A stretch of 45,416 nucleotides of DNA. Source: Flavobacteriaceae bacterium Ga0077528. Lineage in GTDB: Bacteria; Bacteroidota; Bacteroidia; Flavobacteriales; Flavobacteriaceae. The notes under the pieces are model-generated. The model ran no database searches, was not told the DNA's origin, and saw only the letters and a list, made by a program, of their open reading frames with translations. Made by a program: the position numbers and the translations under genes. Shown here piece by piece: positions 18,061 to 27,196 of this stretch (positions are counted from its first letter, which is position 1; the number at the start of each line of letters is the position of its first letter). The stretch is taken from NCBI GenBank assembly GCA_001464475.1, contig LNDX01000019.1, positions 1-45,416 on the forward strand. Direction: 5' to 3'.

Positions 18061-18105
18061 TAGTACTGTTTTATATGTTTTAACGTCGAAATATACTAAA
18101 AATTG

Positions 18106-19260
18106 TTATTCTTCTTGCAAGGGATTAACATTTGGTAAACTTTTCTTTAGCCAAATAAAACCAATTAATCCAGAAATTAAAGAACCAATCAATATCATAA
18201 ACTTCGAATTAGTAATTATTTGATTGTCTTCAAATGCTAAAAGCGTAACAAAAATGGACATAGTAAAACCAATTCCACCAAGAAATCCAACTCCTATAAT
18301 TTTTTTCCAACTCAAGTCTTCTGGTAAATGGGTAAATTTTAATTTTACAGATAAATAAGTGAAAAGAAAAATTCCAATAGGTTTCCCAAGTACCAATCCA
18401 AAAATAATGCCTAATGAATAGGATTCAGAAAAATTGTGAATCCAATCCTTGCTAATCACAATGGCTGTATTACACAATGCAAAAATCGGAATAACGATAA
18501 AAGCTACAGGATGATGCAACCAATGTTGTAATTGAGACGAAATAGTTTTAGAACTTCCATTTCCAAAAGGAAGAGCGAAGGCTAATAAAACTCCAGTTAT
18601 CGTAGCGTGAACTCCAGAATTCAACATAAAATACCACATAAAAATTCCTCCAACAAGATATAAAATCAAGTTAGTTACTTTCAATCGATTCATAATCAGA
18701 AGCACTCCAAAAATAGAAAGTGAGATAATTAGATTGGTAAAGTAAATGGTTTTGGTATAAAAAAGTGCAATTAAAATTATGGCGCCTAAATCATCAATAA
18801 CAGCAAGAGCGGTAAGAAAAATTTTGAGTGAAATTGGTACTCTGTTTCCCAATAATGATAAAATTCCAATTGCAAAAGCAATATCTGTAGCCATTGGAAT
18901 TCCAATTCCGTGTTCTGTAGGAGTTCCAGCATTGAAAGCAAAATAAATTAAAGCAGGAATCAACATTCCGCCCAAAGCTCCTGAAATAGGTAAAATGGCG
19001 TCTTTTATTTTGGATAATTCACCTTTATAAACTTCTCGTTCTAATTCTAATCCAATTAACAAAAAGAAAATGGTCATCAAACCATCATTTATCCAATGCT
19101 CTGCACTGTGACTGCCAATTTGGTAATGCCACATAGCAATATATTCTTCAGAAAATGAAGAATTTGCAATGACAAGAGAAATAACTGTACAAATTAATAA
19201 AACTAATCCGCCAGCTTTTTCACTCTCAAAAAATGATTGGAATAATCCTTTTGGTTTCAT
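18106..19260 (-). CDS. nhaA: Na+/H+ antiporter NhaA
   Basis: NhaA exchanges internal sodium for external protons at the inner membrane and supports pH and salt balance. The 384 residues fit the family and form many hydrophobic segments. The paired transport aspartates are present in TALAVIDDLGAIILIA, and MATDIAFAIGIL and FLLIGLELEREVYKGEL are NhaA signatures. Its start is one base past the stop of the amino-acid dehydrogenase, so the two genes form an operon. Confidence 0.95.
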   Translation of the reverse strand: MKPKGLFQSFFESEKAGGLVLLICTVISLVIANSSFSEEYIAMWHYQIGSHSAEHWINDGLMTIFFLLIGLELEREVYKGELSKIKDAILPISGALGGMLIPALIYFAFNAGTPTEHGIGIPMATDIAFAIGILSLLGNRVPISLKIFLTALAVIDDLGAIILIALFYTKTIYFTNLIISLSIFGVLLIMNRLKVTNLILYLVGGIFMWYFMLNSGVHATITGVLLAFALPFGNGSSKTISSQLQHWLHHPVAFIVIPIFALCNTAIVISKDWIHNFSESYSLGIIFGLVLGKPIGIFLFTYLSVKLKFTHLPEDLSWKKIIGVGFLGGIGFTMSIFVTLLAFEDNQIITNSKFMILIGSLISGLIGFIWLKKSLPNVNPLQEE

Positions 19261-19261
19261 T

Positions 19262-20488
19262 TTACACCAATTGTTTTAATGCAATTTCAAATGCAGTTGC
19301 GCTGATGTTTACTTTTGAATTATTTAAATCGTATGTTTTTTCGATAGCTTTTTTGATAGTTTCAGAAATGTCATAAAAAACTGCTTCATCAGTCATTTGT
19401 ACTTTTTTCTCCATGAAATAAGCGAAAACTCTCGCCATTCCACAATTGGAAATAAAGTCAGGAATCAGACTCACTTTGCTATCCGTTTCTTCCATAATTG
19501 GTCCGAAGAAAATTTCTTTATCTGCAAATGGCACATTCGCACCACATGAAATCACTTCTAAACCAGAACCTATTAAATTATCCAATTGATCTTTAGTTAC
19601 TAATCTTGATGCTGCGCAAGGAGCAAAAATATCTGCACCTATAGTCCATATTTTTTGATTGATTTCTTCAAATGGAATCATATTTTCTGCTACCAATTTG
19701 TTACCATCTTTATTCAAAAATAATCGTCTGATTTCTTCAAATGAGAATCCGTTTTCGTTGATGATTCCACCATCGCGATCAATAATTCCGATAACTTTCA
19801 CGCCCATTTCAGCAAGATAAAAAGCTGCGGCTGATCCAACATTTCCGAAACCTTGAACGATTGCTTTTTTATCGTGGAAATCGCCTCCATAAGTATTGTA
19901 GTAATGGCGAACTGCTTCTGCAACTCCATAACCTGTAATCATATCGGCAACGGTGTATTTTCTTAAAACGTCAGGTGAGAATTTTGGGTTTTCAATTACT
20001 TTGATAACACCTTGACGCAATTGTCCAATTCTATTGATTTTATCAGCTTCGGTTGGTTTGAAATGACCGTTAAAAACGCCTTCTTGCGGATGCCAAACAC
20101 CACATTCTTCTGTATATGGAATTACTTCGTGAATTTCATCAACATTCAAATCGCCACCAGTTCCGTAATAACTTTTCAATAAAGGCGAAACGGCTTTGTA
20201 CCAGCGTTGTAAAACTCCTTTTTTGCGAGGATCATTTGGGTCAAAATTGATTCCAGATTTTGCACCACCAATTGCCGGACCAGAAACAGAAAATTTCACT
20301 TCCATTGTTTTTGCTAATGACAGAACTTCGTTCATATCTAATCCTTTTCTCATACGAGTTCCACCACCAGCTGCACCGCCACGAAGTGAGTTGATTACTG
20401 TCCAACCTTCGGCTTCGGTTTCGCTATCTTTCCAATTGAATATTATTTCGGGTTGTTTGTTTTCAAATTTTTTAAGTAAATCTTTCAT
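19262..20488 (-). CDS. Glu/Leu/Phe/Val family amino-acid dehydrogenase
   Basis: The protein catalyses reversible NAD(P)-linked oxidative deamination of an amino acid. At 408 residues it has the substrate domain with GGAAGGGTRMRKGL, GPAIGGAKSGI (containing the conserved Lys) and GTGGDLNVDE, then the dinucleotide fold with GFGNVGSAAAFYLAEMG. The sequence alone does not settle whether glutamate, leucine or another amino acid is the substrate. It is the first gene of a pair with nhaA. A TATATTTG element lies 28 bases upstream of the start. Confidence 0.9.
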   Translation of the reverse strand: MKDLLKKFENKQPEIIFNWKDSETEAEGWTVINSLRGGAAGGGTRMRKGLDMNEVLSLAKTMEVKFSVSGPAIGGAKSGINFDPNDPRKKGVLQRWYKAVSPLLKSYYGTGGDLNVDEIHEVIPYTEECGVWHPQEGVFNGHFKPTEADKINRIGQLRQGVIKVIENPKFSPDVLRKYTVADMITGYGVAEAVRHYYNTYGGDFHDKKAIVQGFGNVGSAAAFYLAEMGVKVIGIIDRDGGIINENGFSFEEIRRLFLNKDGNKLVAENMIPFEEINQKIWTIGADIFAPCAASRLVTKDQLDNLIGSGLEVISCGANVPFADKEIFFGPIMEETDSKVSLIPDFISNCGMARVFAYFMEKKVQMTDEAVFYDISETIKKAIEKTYDLNNSKVNISATAFEIALKQLV

Positions 20489-20516
20489 TGTTTGTTTATG
20501 TAGTCTGTTTGTGTTG

Positions 20517-20524
20517 CAAATATA
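20517..20524 (-). promoter_or_regulatory. -7 element upstream of the amino-acid dehydrogenase
   Basis: On the minus strand this reads TATATTTG, an exact TAnnTTTG, 28 bases before the start codon. No TTG is found at the usual distance upstream. Confidence 0.45.
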
Positions 20525-20566
20525 AGGTTTTAAAAAGATTTGAGATTTTCCTTTTATAAAATTTGT

Positions 20567-20932
20567 TTAAACCTTAATCTTTTTTGAATATTTATCAATC
20601 GAATATGAAATTAAAACTCCGGCGAAGTAAGCAGCCAAATCACTCCATAAAAAACCTTGACCTAAAATATAATGTCCGAAAGTTGTTTTTCTAATTTCAA
20701 TTATCCAATTGGCTTGATAAAGTTGAAGAAATTCAATGCTAAAACAAATTAATAAAGCAATGATGGCAGATTTTAGCAAATCGTTTTTATTGAAAAAAAA
20801 TCTAACAATGAAATAAATCATCATTGCATATAATAAATCGCCAACGAAAAGTGGAATAATTGAGATTTTTCTAGAAAGAATTCCTAAGATAATTATCAAT
20901 AAAACTAAAATCGGATATTTTAAATTCTTCAT
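20567..20932 (-). CDS. DUF2809 family small membrane protein
   Basis: The 121-residue protein has about four hydrophobic segments. The first part, LGILSRKISIIPLFVGDLLYA, carries the GD-LYA pattern of the DUF2809 family, and FSIEFLQLYQ and WSDLAAYFAGVLISY are also typical. Function is unknown. Its start overlaps the anmK stop by four bases (ATGA), so translation is probably coupled and the two are one operon. Confidence 0.8.
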   Translation of the reverse strand: MKNLKYPILVLLIIILGILSRKISIIPLFVGDLLYAMMIYFIVRFFFNKNDLLKSAIIALLICFSIEFLQLYQANWIIEIRKTTFGHYILGQGFLWSDLAAYFAGVLISYSIDKYSKKIKV

Positions 20933-21996
20933 GGAATGAAAATGTTTCCAGAACTATGATCCATCTTCGCACCAGTAACACTACTCAAAACATTGATTTC
21001 ATTTCGTAATTTCAAAACTCCCAAAAGAGCAAAAATTAATGCTTCTTTAAATTCTAATGTTTTGTTGTCGGGTATTATGATTTGGATATTTGGTAAGTGA
21101 AATTGCATTCTTTCAATTAAAAAATCATTGTAAGCTCCGCCACCAGTTATCAGAATTTTTCCGGTTTTGTTTGGTAATGCTAATGAAGTTTGCAAAGCAA
21201 TGTGTTCGGTAAATGTGTGCATTTTATCTTCAATCGAAATCGAATATTTTTCAATTAATGGTAACACTATTTCTTTTACAAATTCAAAACCGAGCGATTT
21301 TGGAAACGATTTTTTGTAATAATCTAAAGCGTTTAATTCATTCAATAAATCAGAATCAACTTTTCCTGAACGAGCGATTTTTCCTTTGTCGTCATAATCC
21401 AATCCTAATTTATTGGCATAAAAATTTAGAACAGTATTAACAGGCGAAATATCAAAAGCAATACGTTTTGAATTATCTTCAAATGAAACATTAGAAAATC
21501 CACCTAAATTCAAACAATAATCATATTCTGAAAATAAAATTCTATCGCCAATTGGCACTAATGGCGCACCTTGACCACCCAATTTTACATCTTGCACACG
21601 AAAATCACAAACTACTTTTTCTTGAATAATTGATGTGATTTTTGGAAGATTTCCAATTTGAAGTGTGAAACCATTTTGAGGTTGGTGTAAAATAGTATGT
21701 CCATGCGAACAAACGGCATCAAGATTTTTTATTTTATGATTTGTAATAAATGATTTTATGATGTTTCCTAAAAGTTCGGTATACTCTTCATTTAATTCAA
21801 TCAAATTTTCTTCAGAAAAACTTACCGCTACTTTCAATTTGTTTAACCAATCTTGAGAATATGAAATGGTTTCAGATTCCAAAATTTGATAACGCCATTT
21901 GTTGTCTTTTATGGTAAAATTGATATGTGCTAAATCGATTCCGTCAAGCGAAGTGCCTGACATTACTCCTATAATTTTGTAAGTTTCTTTAAACAT
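20929..21996 (-). CDS. anmK: Anhydro-N-acetylmuramic acid kinase
   Basis: AnmK opens the anhydro ring of recycled anhydro-MurNAc and phosphorylates it, returning cell-wall sugar to metabolism. The 355-residue protein begins with IGVMSGTSLDGIDLA, the N-terminal signature. Later come SHGHTILHQPQ, DFRVQDVKLGGQGAPLVPIGD and ITGGGAYNDFL, all expected in this ASKHA-fold kinase. The downstream DUF2809 gene overlaps it. Confidence 0.95.
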   Translation of the reverse strand: MFKETYKIIGVMSGTSLDGIDLAHINFTIKDNKWRYQILESETISYSQDWLNKLKVAVSFSEENLIELNEEYTELLGNIIKSFITNHKIKNLDAVCSHGHTILHQPQNGFTLQIGNLPKITSIIQEKVVCDFRVQDVKLGGQGAPLVPIGDRILFSEYDYCLNLGGFSNVSFEDNSKRIAFDISPVNTVLNFYANKLGLDYDDKGKIARSGKVDSDLLNELNALDYYKKSFPKSLGFEFVKEIVLPLIEKYSISIEDKMHTFTEHIALQTSLALPNKTGKILITGGGAYNDFLIERMQFHLPNIQIIIPDNKTLEFKEALIFALLGVLKLRNEINVLSSVTGAKMDHSSGNIFIP

Positions 21997-22040
21997 TGGC
22001 TAAAATTACGAAAACGTTTTAGAAATTGATGAAAATGTGC

Positions 22041-22048
22041 TATTTTTG
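22041..22048 (+). promoter_or_regulatory. -7 element upstream of the acyl-CoA dehydrogenase
   Basis: TATTTTTG fits TAnnTTTG and is 43 bases before the start codon. The -33 TTG is not clear. Confidence 0.45.
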
Positions 22049-22091
22049 GACACTAAAATTATCGATTTACTAAATAAACTAATACAAAAAT

Positions 22092-23228
22092 ATGGATTTT
22101 AATCTTACCGAAGAGCATTTGATGATTCAGCAAGCTGCGAGAGATTTTGCTCAAGCCGAACTATTACCTGGAGTAATTGAAAGAGACGAACATTCTAAAT
22201 TTCCAACAGAGCAAGTCAAAATGATGGCTGAGTTAGGTTTTATGGGAATGATGGTTGATCCTAAATATGGTGGAGCTGGTTTAGATAGCGTTTCTTATGT
22301 TTTGGCAATGACTGAAATTGCAAAAGTGGACGCATCGGCTGCCGTAATCATGTCGGTAAATAACTCATTAGTTTGTGCTGGTATGGAAAAATATTGTTCG
22401 GAAGAACAAAAAATGAAATATTTGGTTCCACTTGCTAAAGGTGAAGTTATTGGTGCTTTTTGTTTGTCAGAGCCAGAAGCTGGAAGTGATGCAACTTCTC
22501 AAAAAACAACTGCAATTGATAAAGGAGATTATTATTTGCTAAACGGTACAAAAAACTGGATTACAAACGGATCAACAGCTTCAACTTATTTAGTAATTGC
22601 CCAAACTGATGTTGAAAAAGGTCACAAAGGAATCAATGCTTTTATTGTAGAAAAAGGATGGGAAGGTTTTGATATCGGACCAAAAGAGAAAAAAATGGGA
22701 ATTCGCGGAAGTGATACACATTCCTTATTATTCAATGATGTGAAAGTTCCAAAAGAAAATAGAATTGGAGCTGACGGATTCGGTTTTGCTTTCGCCATGA
22801 ATGTTTTAAACGGAGGAAGAATCGGAATTGCATCGCAAGCATTAGGAATTGCAACTGGAGCTTATGAAATTGCTTTAAAATATTCGAAAGAAAGAAAAGC
22901 TTTCGGAAAAGAAATTTTCAATCACCAAGCTATTGCTTTCAAATTGGCTGATATGTATGTGAAAGTTACTGCAGCTAAATTATTAGTAATGAAAGCCGCT
23001 TGCGAAAAAGATGAAGGTAAAGATATTGCACATTCTGGTGCTATGGCAAAATTATATGCTTCTGAAATTGCTTTAGAAGTTGCTAATGAAGCAGTTCAAA
23101 TTCACGGTGGAAATGGTTATGTAGCCGAATACCATGTAGAACGAATGATGCGTGATTCTAAAATTACTCAAATCTATGAAGGAACTTCTGAAATTCAACG
23201 TATTGTAATTTCGAGAGGATTGGTATAG
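22092..23228 (+). CDS. Acyl-CoA dehydrogenase (short-chain type)
   Basis: The FAD enzyme makes the trans-2,3 double bond in acyl-CoA in fatty-acid or branched-chain degradation. At 378 residues it has the two family signatures: GAFCLSEPEAGSDA near 127-140, and the C-terminal QIHGGNGYVAEYHVERMMRDSKI. The catalytic base is the Glu in QIYEGTSEIQR near residue 366. Chain-length preference cannot be fixed from sequence, though similarity in style is to butyryl-CoA dehydrogenases. Confidence 0.93.
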   Translation: MDFNLTEEHLMIQQAARDFAQAELLPGVIERDEHSKFPTEQVKMMAELGFMGMMVDPKYGGAGLDSVSYVLAMTEIAKVDASAAVIMSVNNSLVCAGMEKYCSEEQKMKYLVPLAKGEVIGAFCLSEPEAGSDATSQKTTAIDKGDYYLLNGTKNWITNGSTASTYLVIAQTDVEKGHKGINAFIVEKGWEGFDIGPKEKKMGIRGSDTHSLLFNDVKVPKENRIGADGFGFAFAMNVLNGGRIGIASQALGIATGAYEIALKYSKERKAFGKEIFNHQAIAFKLADMYVKVTAAKLLVMKAACEKDEGKDIAHSGAMAKLYASEIALEVANEAVQIHGGNGYVAEYHVERMMRDSKITQIYEGTSEIQRIVISRGLV

Positions 23229-23251
23229 TAATAAAAGTTAATTATAATTCA

Positions 23252-23286
23252 AAAAAACCTTTAAGTAATTTCTTAAAGGTTTTTTT
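23252..23286 (+). terminator. Terminator after the acyl-CoA dehydrogenase
   Basis: A perfect 14-base stem (AAAAAACCTTTAAG with CTTAAAGGTTTTTT) has a six-base loop. It ends 13 bases before the next start codon on the same strand. Confidence 0.88.
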
Positions 23287-23299
23287 ATATTTTTACATT

Positions 23300-23977
23300 A
23301 TGTATGAAGAATTAAAATACTGGTATTTGCGTGATCATAAGCTGTTTTGGACATTGAGTATGTCGCAAATAAAACAACTTTGCATTATTGTTGGTTTTAA
23401 AAAAGCAAAAAAAGGCGATGTTATTTATTTTTCTTCTTCAGACGTTCCAAGAATTTTTCTACCTAAAAAAGGAAATATCAAAATTGTTTCAATTGACGAA
23501 GAAGGAAATGAAACCATAAAAGAGATTCTTCAAAAAGGAGATTTATTTGGAGAACTTTCACTAGAGCAAGATTCCGAAGTAAACGAGTATGCAAAAGCAT
23601 TGACAGATGAGGTTTCAATTTGTAGCTTTTTACTATCAGATTTTGAAGATTTACTAGTACGAAATCCTTCATTAGCTTTGTCATATACCAAGTTTGTTGG
23701 ATTGAAAATGAAGCGTTTTAAGAATAATTACTCTAATTTGGTGACTAAAGACGCTAAGAGTAGACTCTCTTCTTTTTTGAAAGATTGGGCGCAACGCGAA
23801 GGAAAATTTGAAGGAAATAAAGTAGTTATTGAAAATTATTTAACTCAAAATGATATTGCACAAATCATATGTACTTCTAGACAAACAGCTACTTTATTAC
23901 TAAATGAATTGGAAGAAAGAAACCTTATTTACTACAATAGAAGAGAGATTATAATAGACGATATTTCAAAACTTTAG
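23300..23977 (+). CDS. Crp/Fnr family transcriptional regulator
   Basis: The 225-residue protein has an N-terminal cyclic-nucleotide-binding-like barrel (KKGDVIYFSSSD, then KKGNIKIVSIDEEGNE and LQKGDLFGELSL) and a C-terminal winged helix-turn-helix (LTQNDIAQIICTSRQTATLLL near 187-207). I see no N-terminal Cys cluster like that of Fnr. The ligand is unknown. It lies directly upstream of the YHS/DoxX pair, which could be its target. The stop of the previous terminator is only 13 bases upstream, so any leader would be very short. Confidence 0.9.
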   Translation: MYEELKYWYLRDHKLFWTLSMSQIKQLCIIVGFKKAKKGDVIYFSSSDVPRIFLPKKGNIKIVSIDEEGNETIKEILQKGDLFGELSLEQDSEVNEYAKALTDEVSICSFLLSDFEDLLVRNPSLALSYTKFVGLKMKRFKNNYSNLVTKDAKSRLSSFLKDWAQREGKFEGNKVVIENYLTQNDIAQIICTSRQTATLLLNELEERNLIYYNRREIIIDDISKL

Positions 23978-24030
23978 TTTTTTTTCATTCAAATGTAAAC
24001 TAGCCGACAAATAGGTTTTTTATAGCAATG

Positions 24031-24038
24031 TATTTTTG
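24031..24038 (+). promoter_or_regulatory. -7 element of the YHS/DoxX pair
   Basis: TATTTTTG fits TAnnTTTG. It overlaps an upstream in-frame start at 24028 and lies 26 bases before the chosen start at 24064, which supports the latter. Confidence 0.5.
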
Positions 24039-24063
24039 CTTCAGAAATTTTAAACCTTTACAA

Positions 24064-24525
24064 ATGAAAAAAACATCCATTATTTTAGTTGTCTTATTGT
24101 TTTCAATAACAACATTTGCTCAAAACGCATCCAAAAGAGTTAAAGAATTCAATCTAGAAAACAAGGTTGCTATTCAAGGCTATGATCCAGTTGCTTATTT
24201 TACTTTGAAAAAAGCAGTTAAAGGTAAATCGTCCTTTACTGCAACTTATGAAGGAGTAACTTACAATTTTTCATCACAAGCAAACAAAGATTTATTTCTA
24301 AAAAATCCTTCAAGTTATGAACCGCAATATGGCGGATGGTGTGCTTTTGCTATGGGTGATTATGGAGAAAAAGTAGAAATTAATCCAGAAACTTTCAAAA
24401 TCATTGATGGAAAATTATATCTTTTCTACAATGCTTATTTCAATAACACGCTAAAGAGTTGGAATAAAAATGAAACCAATCTAAAAAAGAAAGCCGATGC
24501 TAATTGGAAAAAAATAATCAATTAA
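24064..24525 (+). CDS. YHS domain-containing exported protein
   Basis: The chosen start gives 153 residues with a clean signal peptide (KKTSIILVVLLFSITTFAQ). An upstream start at 24028 would add 12 residues ahead of the signal and overlap the promoter element. The mature part has the YHS-type block AIQGYDPVAYF and a fold ending GGWCAFAMGDYGEK, then LYLFYNAYF. Related YHS proteins are linked to metal sites, but no metal motif is certain here. A DoxX-like gene follows after 10 bases, and the two are likely one operon. Confidence 0.85.
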   Translation: MKKTSIILVVLLFSITTFAQNASKRVKEFNLENKVAIQGYDPVAYFTLKKAVKGKSSFTATYEGVTYNFSSQANKDLFLKNPSSYEPQYGGWCAFAMGDYGEKVEINPETFKIIDGKLYLFYNAYFNNTLKSWNKNETNLKKKADANWKKIIN

Positions 24526-24535
24526 ATTTTACAAA

Positions 24536-24925
24536 ATGAAAAATTCAATTTTTATTTGGATTATTAAACTTGTTGCAGTTGTAATTCTTGTTCAAACATT
24601 ATATTTCAAATTTACTGGAGCAGAAGAATCAGTATATATTTTTACAACTTTAGGAATTGAACCTTTTGGTCGAATCGGCTCTGGAATTGTTGAACTTATT
24701 GCATCATTTTTAATCTTAATTCCAAGAACAACATTGCTTGGCGCATTACTTGGATTGGGTACAATGTTGGGTGCTATTTTCTCGCATCTTTTTATTTTAG
24801 GAATTGAAGTAAAAAACGATGGAGGAACACTTTTTATTTTGGCAATAATTACGTTTCTTTGTTGTTTACTATTAATATATAATCAAAAATATAAATTATT
24901 AGATTTACTAAAATTTAAAATCTAA
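24536..24925 (+). CDS. DoxX-like membrane protein
   Basis: The 129-residue protein has four hydrophobic segments. The first contains FKFTGAEESV, and the second and third are GSGIVELIASFLILIP and LLGALLGLGTMLGAIFSHL, a layout typical of small DoxX-family proteins. The role of the family is poorly known. It is paired with the YHS-domain gene. Confidence 0.75.
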   Translation: MKNSIFIWIIKLVAVVILVQTLYFKFTGAEESVYIFTTLGIEPFGRIGSGIVELIASFLILIPRTTLLGALLGLGTMLGAIFSHLFILGIEVKNDGGTLFILAIITFLCCLLLIYNQKYKLLDLLKFKI

Positions 24926-24976
24926 AAAAAACTTGGTTGTATTTTAAAACGTAAATATAAAAAAGACGCTATACAT

Positions 24977-25465
24977 ATGTTAATTCCTTCTATTCAAAAT
25001 ACATTAAACGAGTTAAATGACTTGTTGTCTCAATTGTCGGCAGATGATTATACATTTCAATGTAGTGGATTGAGTAATGCAACAATTGGCGAGCATACAC
25101 GTCATATAATTGAGCTTTTTCAATGTTTAGAAAATCAATATGAAAGTGGTGTTGTAAATTATGATAGTAGAAAAAGAGATTATGCTATTCAAACATGTAC
25201 TGAAACAGCAAAATCCGCTATTGAAACTATAAAAAGTAATCTTGAAAAGCCAAATAAAAATTTGCTTTTGCATCAAGTTATTGACGGCGAAACTTTAGAA
25301 ATAGAAAGTAATTATAATCGTGAATTGCTATATAATTTAGAACATTGTATTCATCATCAAGCTTTAATAAAAGTGGCCGTTTTGCAAAATGATTCGATAA
25401 AAATTGATTCAAATTTTGGAGTGGCTCGTTCTACAATTGAATATAGAAATCAATGTGCACAGTAA
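24977..25465 (+). CDS. DinB-like (DinB/YfiT superfamily) putative metal enzyme
   Basis: The 162-residue helical protein has the DinB-fold pattern of spaced histidines: GEHTRHIIELF in the first third and LEHCIHHQALI near the C-terminus. In this superfamily such histidines bind a metal, often for thiol transfer. The exact reaction is unknown. Its last 13 bases overlap the start of the NRDE gene, and the two downstream genes follow with almost no gap, so it is the first gene of a four-gene operon. Confidence 0.8.
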   Translation: MLIPSIQNTLNELNDLLSQLSADDYTFQCSGLSNATIGEHTRHIIELFQCLENQYESGVVNYDSRKRDYAIQTCTETAKSAIETIKSNLEKPNKNLLLHQVIDGETLEIESNYNRELLYNLEHCIHHQALIKVAVLQNDSIKIDSNFGVARSTIEYRNQCAQ

Positions 25466-26160
25466 GTTTTGTTTTTTCTAATGGAAAAGCAATTTTAACA
25501 CACAATCGTGATGAAAAAGTAGCTCGTCCAAGTGCAATTGAACCTCAAAAATATACTGTAAATAACAAAAATATCTACTTCCCAAAAGACCAAAAAGCTG
25601 GTGGAACTTGGTATGCTGTTGCAGAAAATGGAACTGTTTTAGTATTACTAAATGGTGCTGATGAAAAACATCAATTAAAACCATCTTATAAAAAAAGTCG
25701 TGGATTAATTGTTCTTGATTTAATAAGTTCAGATTCACCCATTGAGGAATGGAATACTATTGATTTGTTTGGTATTGAACCATTTACAATTGTATTATTT
25801 CAGGACAAAAAATTGTACCAATTGCGTTGGAATGAAGTCGAAAAATCTACTTTAAATTTAGATATAAATCAAAGTCATATTTGGTCTTCGTCAACTTTGT
25901 ATCCAAAAGAAATTCGAGAGCATAGAGCAGAATTATTTCAAAATTTTATAGTTTCTAATGAAGTCTCTTCTGAACAACTTTTTCAATTTCATCGTTATGC
26001 CAAAAATGATGATTCTGAGAACGGATTGATTATCAACAGAAATAATGAAATGAAAACTTTGAGCATCACACAAACTATTATTCAAGAAAATAAAGTTGTA
26101 CTTTCGTACCACGATTTACAAAATCAGGAGGAATTTACTAATTCAATTACAATACAATAA
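25453..26160 (+). CDS. NRDE family protein (TANGO2-like)
   Basis: The 235-residue protein starts MCTVSF and contains LTHNRDEK, the NRDE motif that names the family. GGTWYAVAENGTVLVLLNG and YKKSRGLIVLDLI are also typical. The Cys at position 2 would become N-terminal after Met removal, as in Ntn hydrolases, to which the family is distantly related. TANGO2 in eukaryotes is linked to lipid or haem handling, but no bacterial function is established that I can name. It sits between a DinB-like gene and an ATP-grasp gene. Confidence 0.85.
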   Translation: MCTVSFVFSNGKAILTHNRDEKVARPSAIEPQKYTVNNKNIYFPKDQKAGGTWYAVAENGTVLVLLNGADEKHQLKPSYKKSRGLIVLDLISSDSPIEEWNTIDLFGIEPFTIVLFQDKKLYQLRWNEVEKSTLNLDINQSHIWSSSTLYPKEIREHRAELFQNFIVSNEVSSEQLFQFHRYAKNDDSENGLIINRNNEMKTLSITQTIIQENKVVLSYHDLQNQEEFTNSITIQ

Positions 26161-26161
26161 G

Positions 26162-27196
26162 TTGAAACTTTTTTTTCATAAACTTTTTCGTTGGGAATAT
26201 TGGCCGTTTCAAATTGTCTATATTCCTATTTATTTTTTGTGGGCTTTTTACGCTTTGAAAGCTCGAACGATTTTCTTTTTTAATGCTAGTAATCCAAAGA
26301 TAAAGAATGGCGGATTTATGGCAGAAAGTAAAAAGGAAATTTACGATTTAATTCCACAGAAGTATTACCCAAAAACCGAACTGATTTTAGAAAACAACGA
26401 TTTTGAAAAGGTGGATTCTGTTTTTCAAAATTCCTCAATTCAATTTCCATTTATTGCAAAACCTGATATTGGTTTGCGAGGTTCGGCAGTTAAAAAAATT
26501 CATAATTTGGAAGAATTGAGAACTTATAATTCTAATGCAAATTTTGATTATTTAATTCAAGATCTGATTCCTTATGCCAATGAAGTTGGTATTTTCTATG
26601 TTCGTTTTCCAAATCAAACAAAAGGAAAAGTAACAGGAATTGTAGCTAAAGAATATGTAATCATTGAAGGTGATGGGAAAGCAACAATGGAGCAATTGAT
26701 AAGAGCAAATCCTCGTTATGAATTACTAATTGAAAATATTAAGAAAGATTTCGAAACTCAATTTAATAAGGTTTTAGAAAAAGGTAAAAAACTAAATCTT
26801 GTGCCTTACGGAAATCATGCTCGTGGTGCAAAATTTATTGATGCAAGTAATTTAATTACAGATAAATTAAATGAAACTATTGATTCAATGTGTCAAGAAA
26901 TTTCTGAATTTTATTTTGGGAGATTGGATATTATGTATGATTCATGGATGGATTTAGAACAAGGAAAAAACTTTGCAATTGTTGAAATTAATGGTGCTGG
27001 AAGTGAACCAACGCATATTTATGATCCAAAACATTCACTCTTTTTTGCATGGAAAGAATTGGCGCGTCACATCACTTATATGTATAAAATAAGTGTTCAA
27101 AATCATAAAAGAGGATTTCCTTATTTGGAGCATAAAGAAGGAATGCGTCAATATAAATTGCATTTGGAACAAAGTAATAAGATTGTAAATTTTTAA
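26162..27196 (+). CDS. ATP-grasp ligase-like protein (D-Ala-D-Ala ligase-like)
   Basis: The protein has 344 residues if it begins at the TTG at 26162, one base after the NRDE stop. A longer ATG start at 26096 would overlap NRDE by 65 bases and seems less likely. An N-terminal hydrophobic stretch (WPFQIVYIPIYFLWAFYAL) suggests membrane association. The ATP-grasp core follows: FPFIAKPDIGLRGSAV, YLIQDLIPYANEVGIF, KEYVIIEGDGKATMEQLI, then FGRLDIMYDSW and AIVEINGAGSEPTHIYDP with the expected Glu and Asn metal ligands. Such enzymes join a carboxylate to an amine with ATP. The substrate is unknown. A LysE-like exporter starts on its stop codon. Confidence 0.82.
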   Translation: MKLFFHKLFRWEYWPFQIVYIPIYFLWAFYALKARTIFFFNASNPKIKNGGFMAESKKEIYDLIPQKYYPKTELILENNDFEKVDSVFQNSSIQFPFIAKPDIGLRGSAVKKIHNLEELRTYNSNANFDYLIQDLIPYANEVGIFYVRFPNQTKGKVTGIVAKEYVIIEGDGKATMEQLIRANPRYELLIENIKKDFETQFNKVLEKGKKLNLVPYGNHARGAKFIDASNLITDKLNETIDSMCQEISEFYFGRLDIMYDSWMDLEQGKNFAIVEINGAGSEPTHIYDPKHSLFFAWKELARHITYMYKISVQNHKRGFPYLEHKEGMRQYKLHLEQSNKIVNF

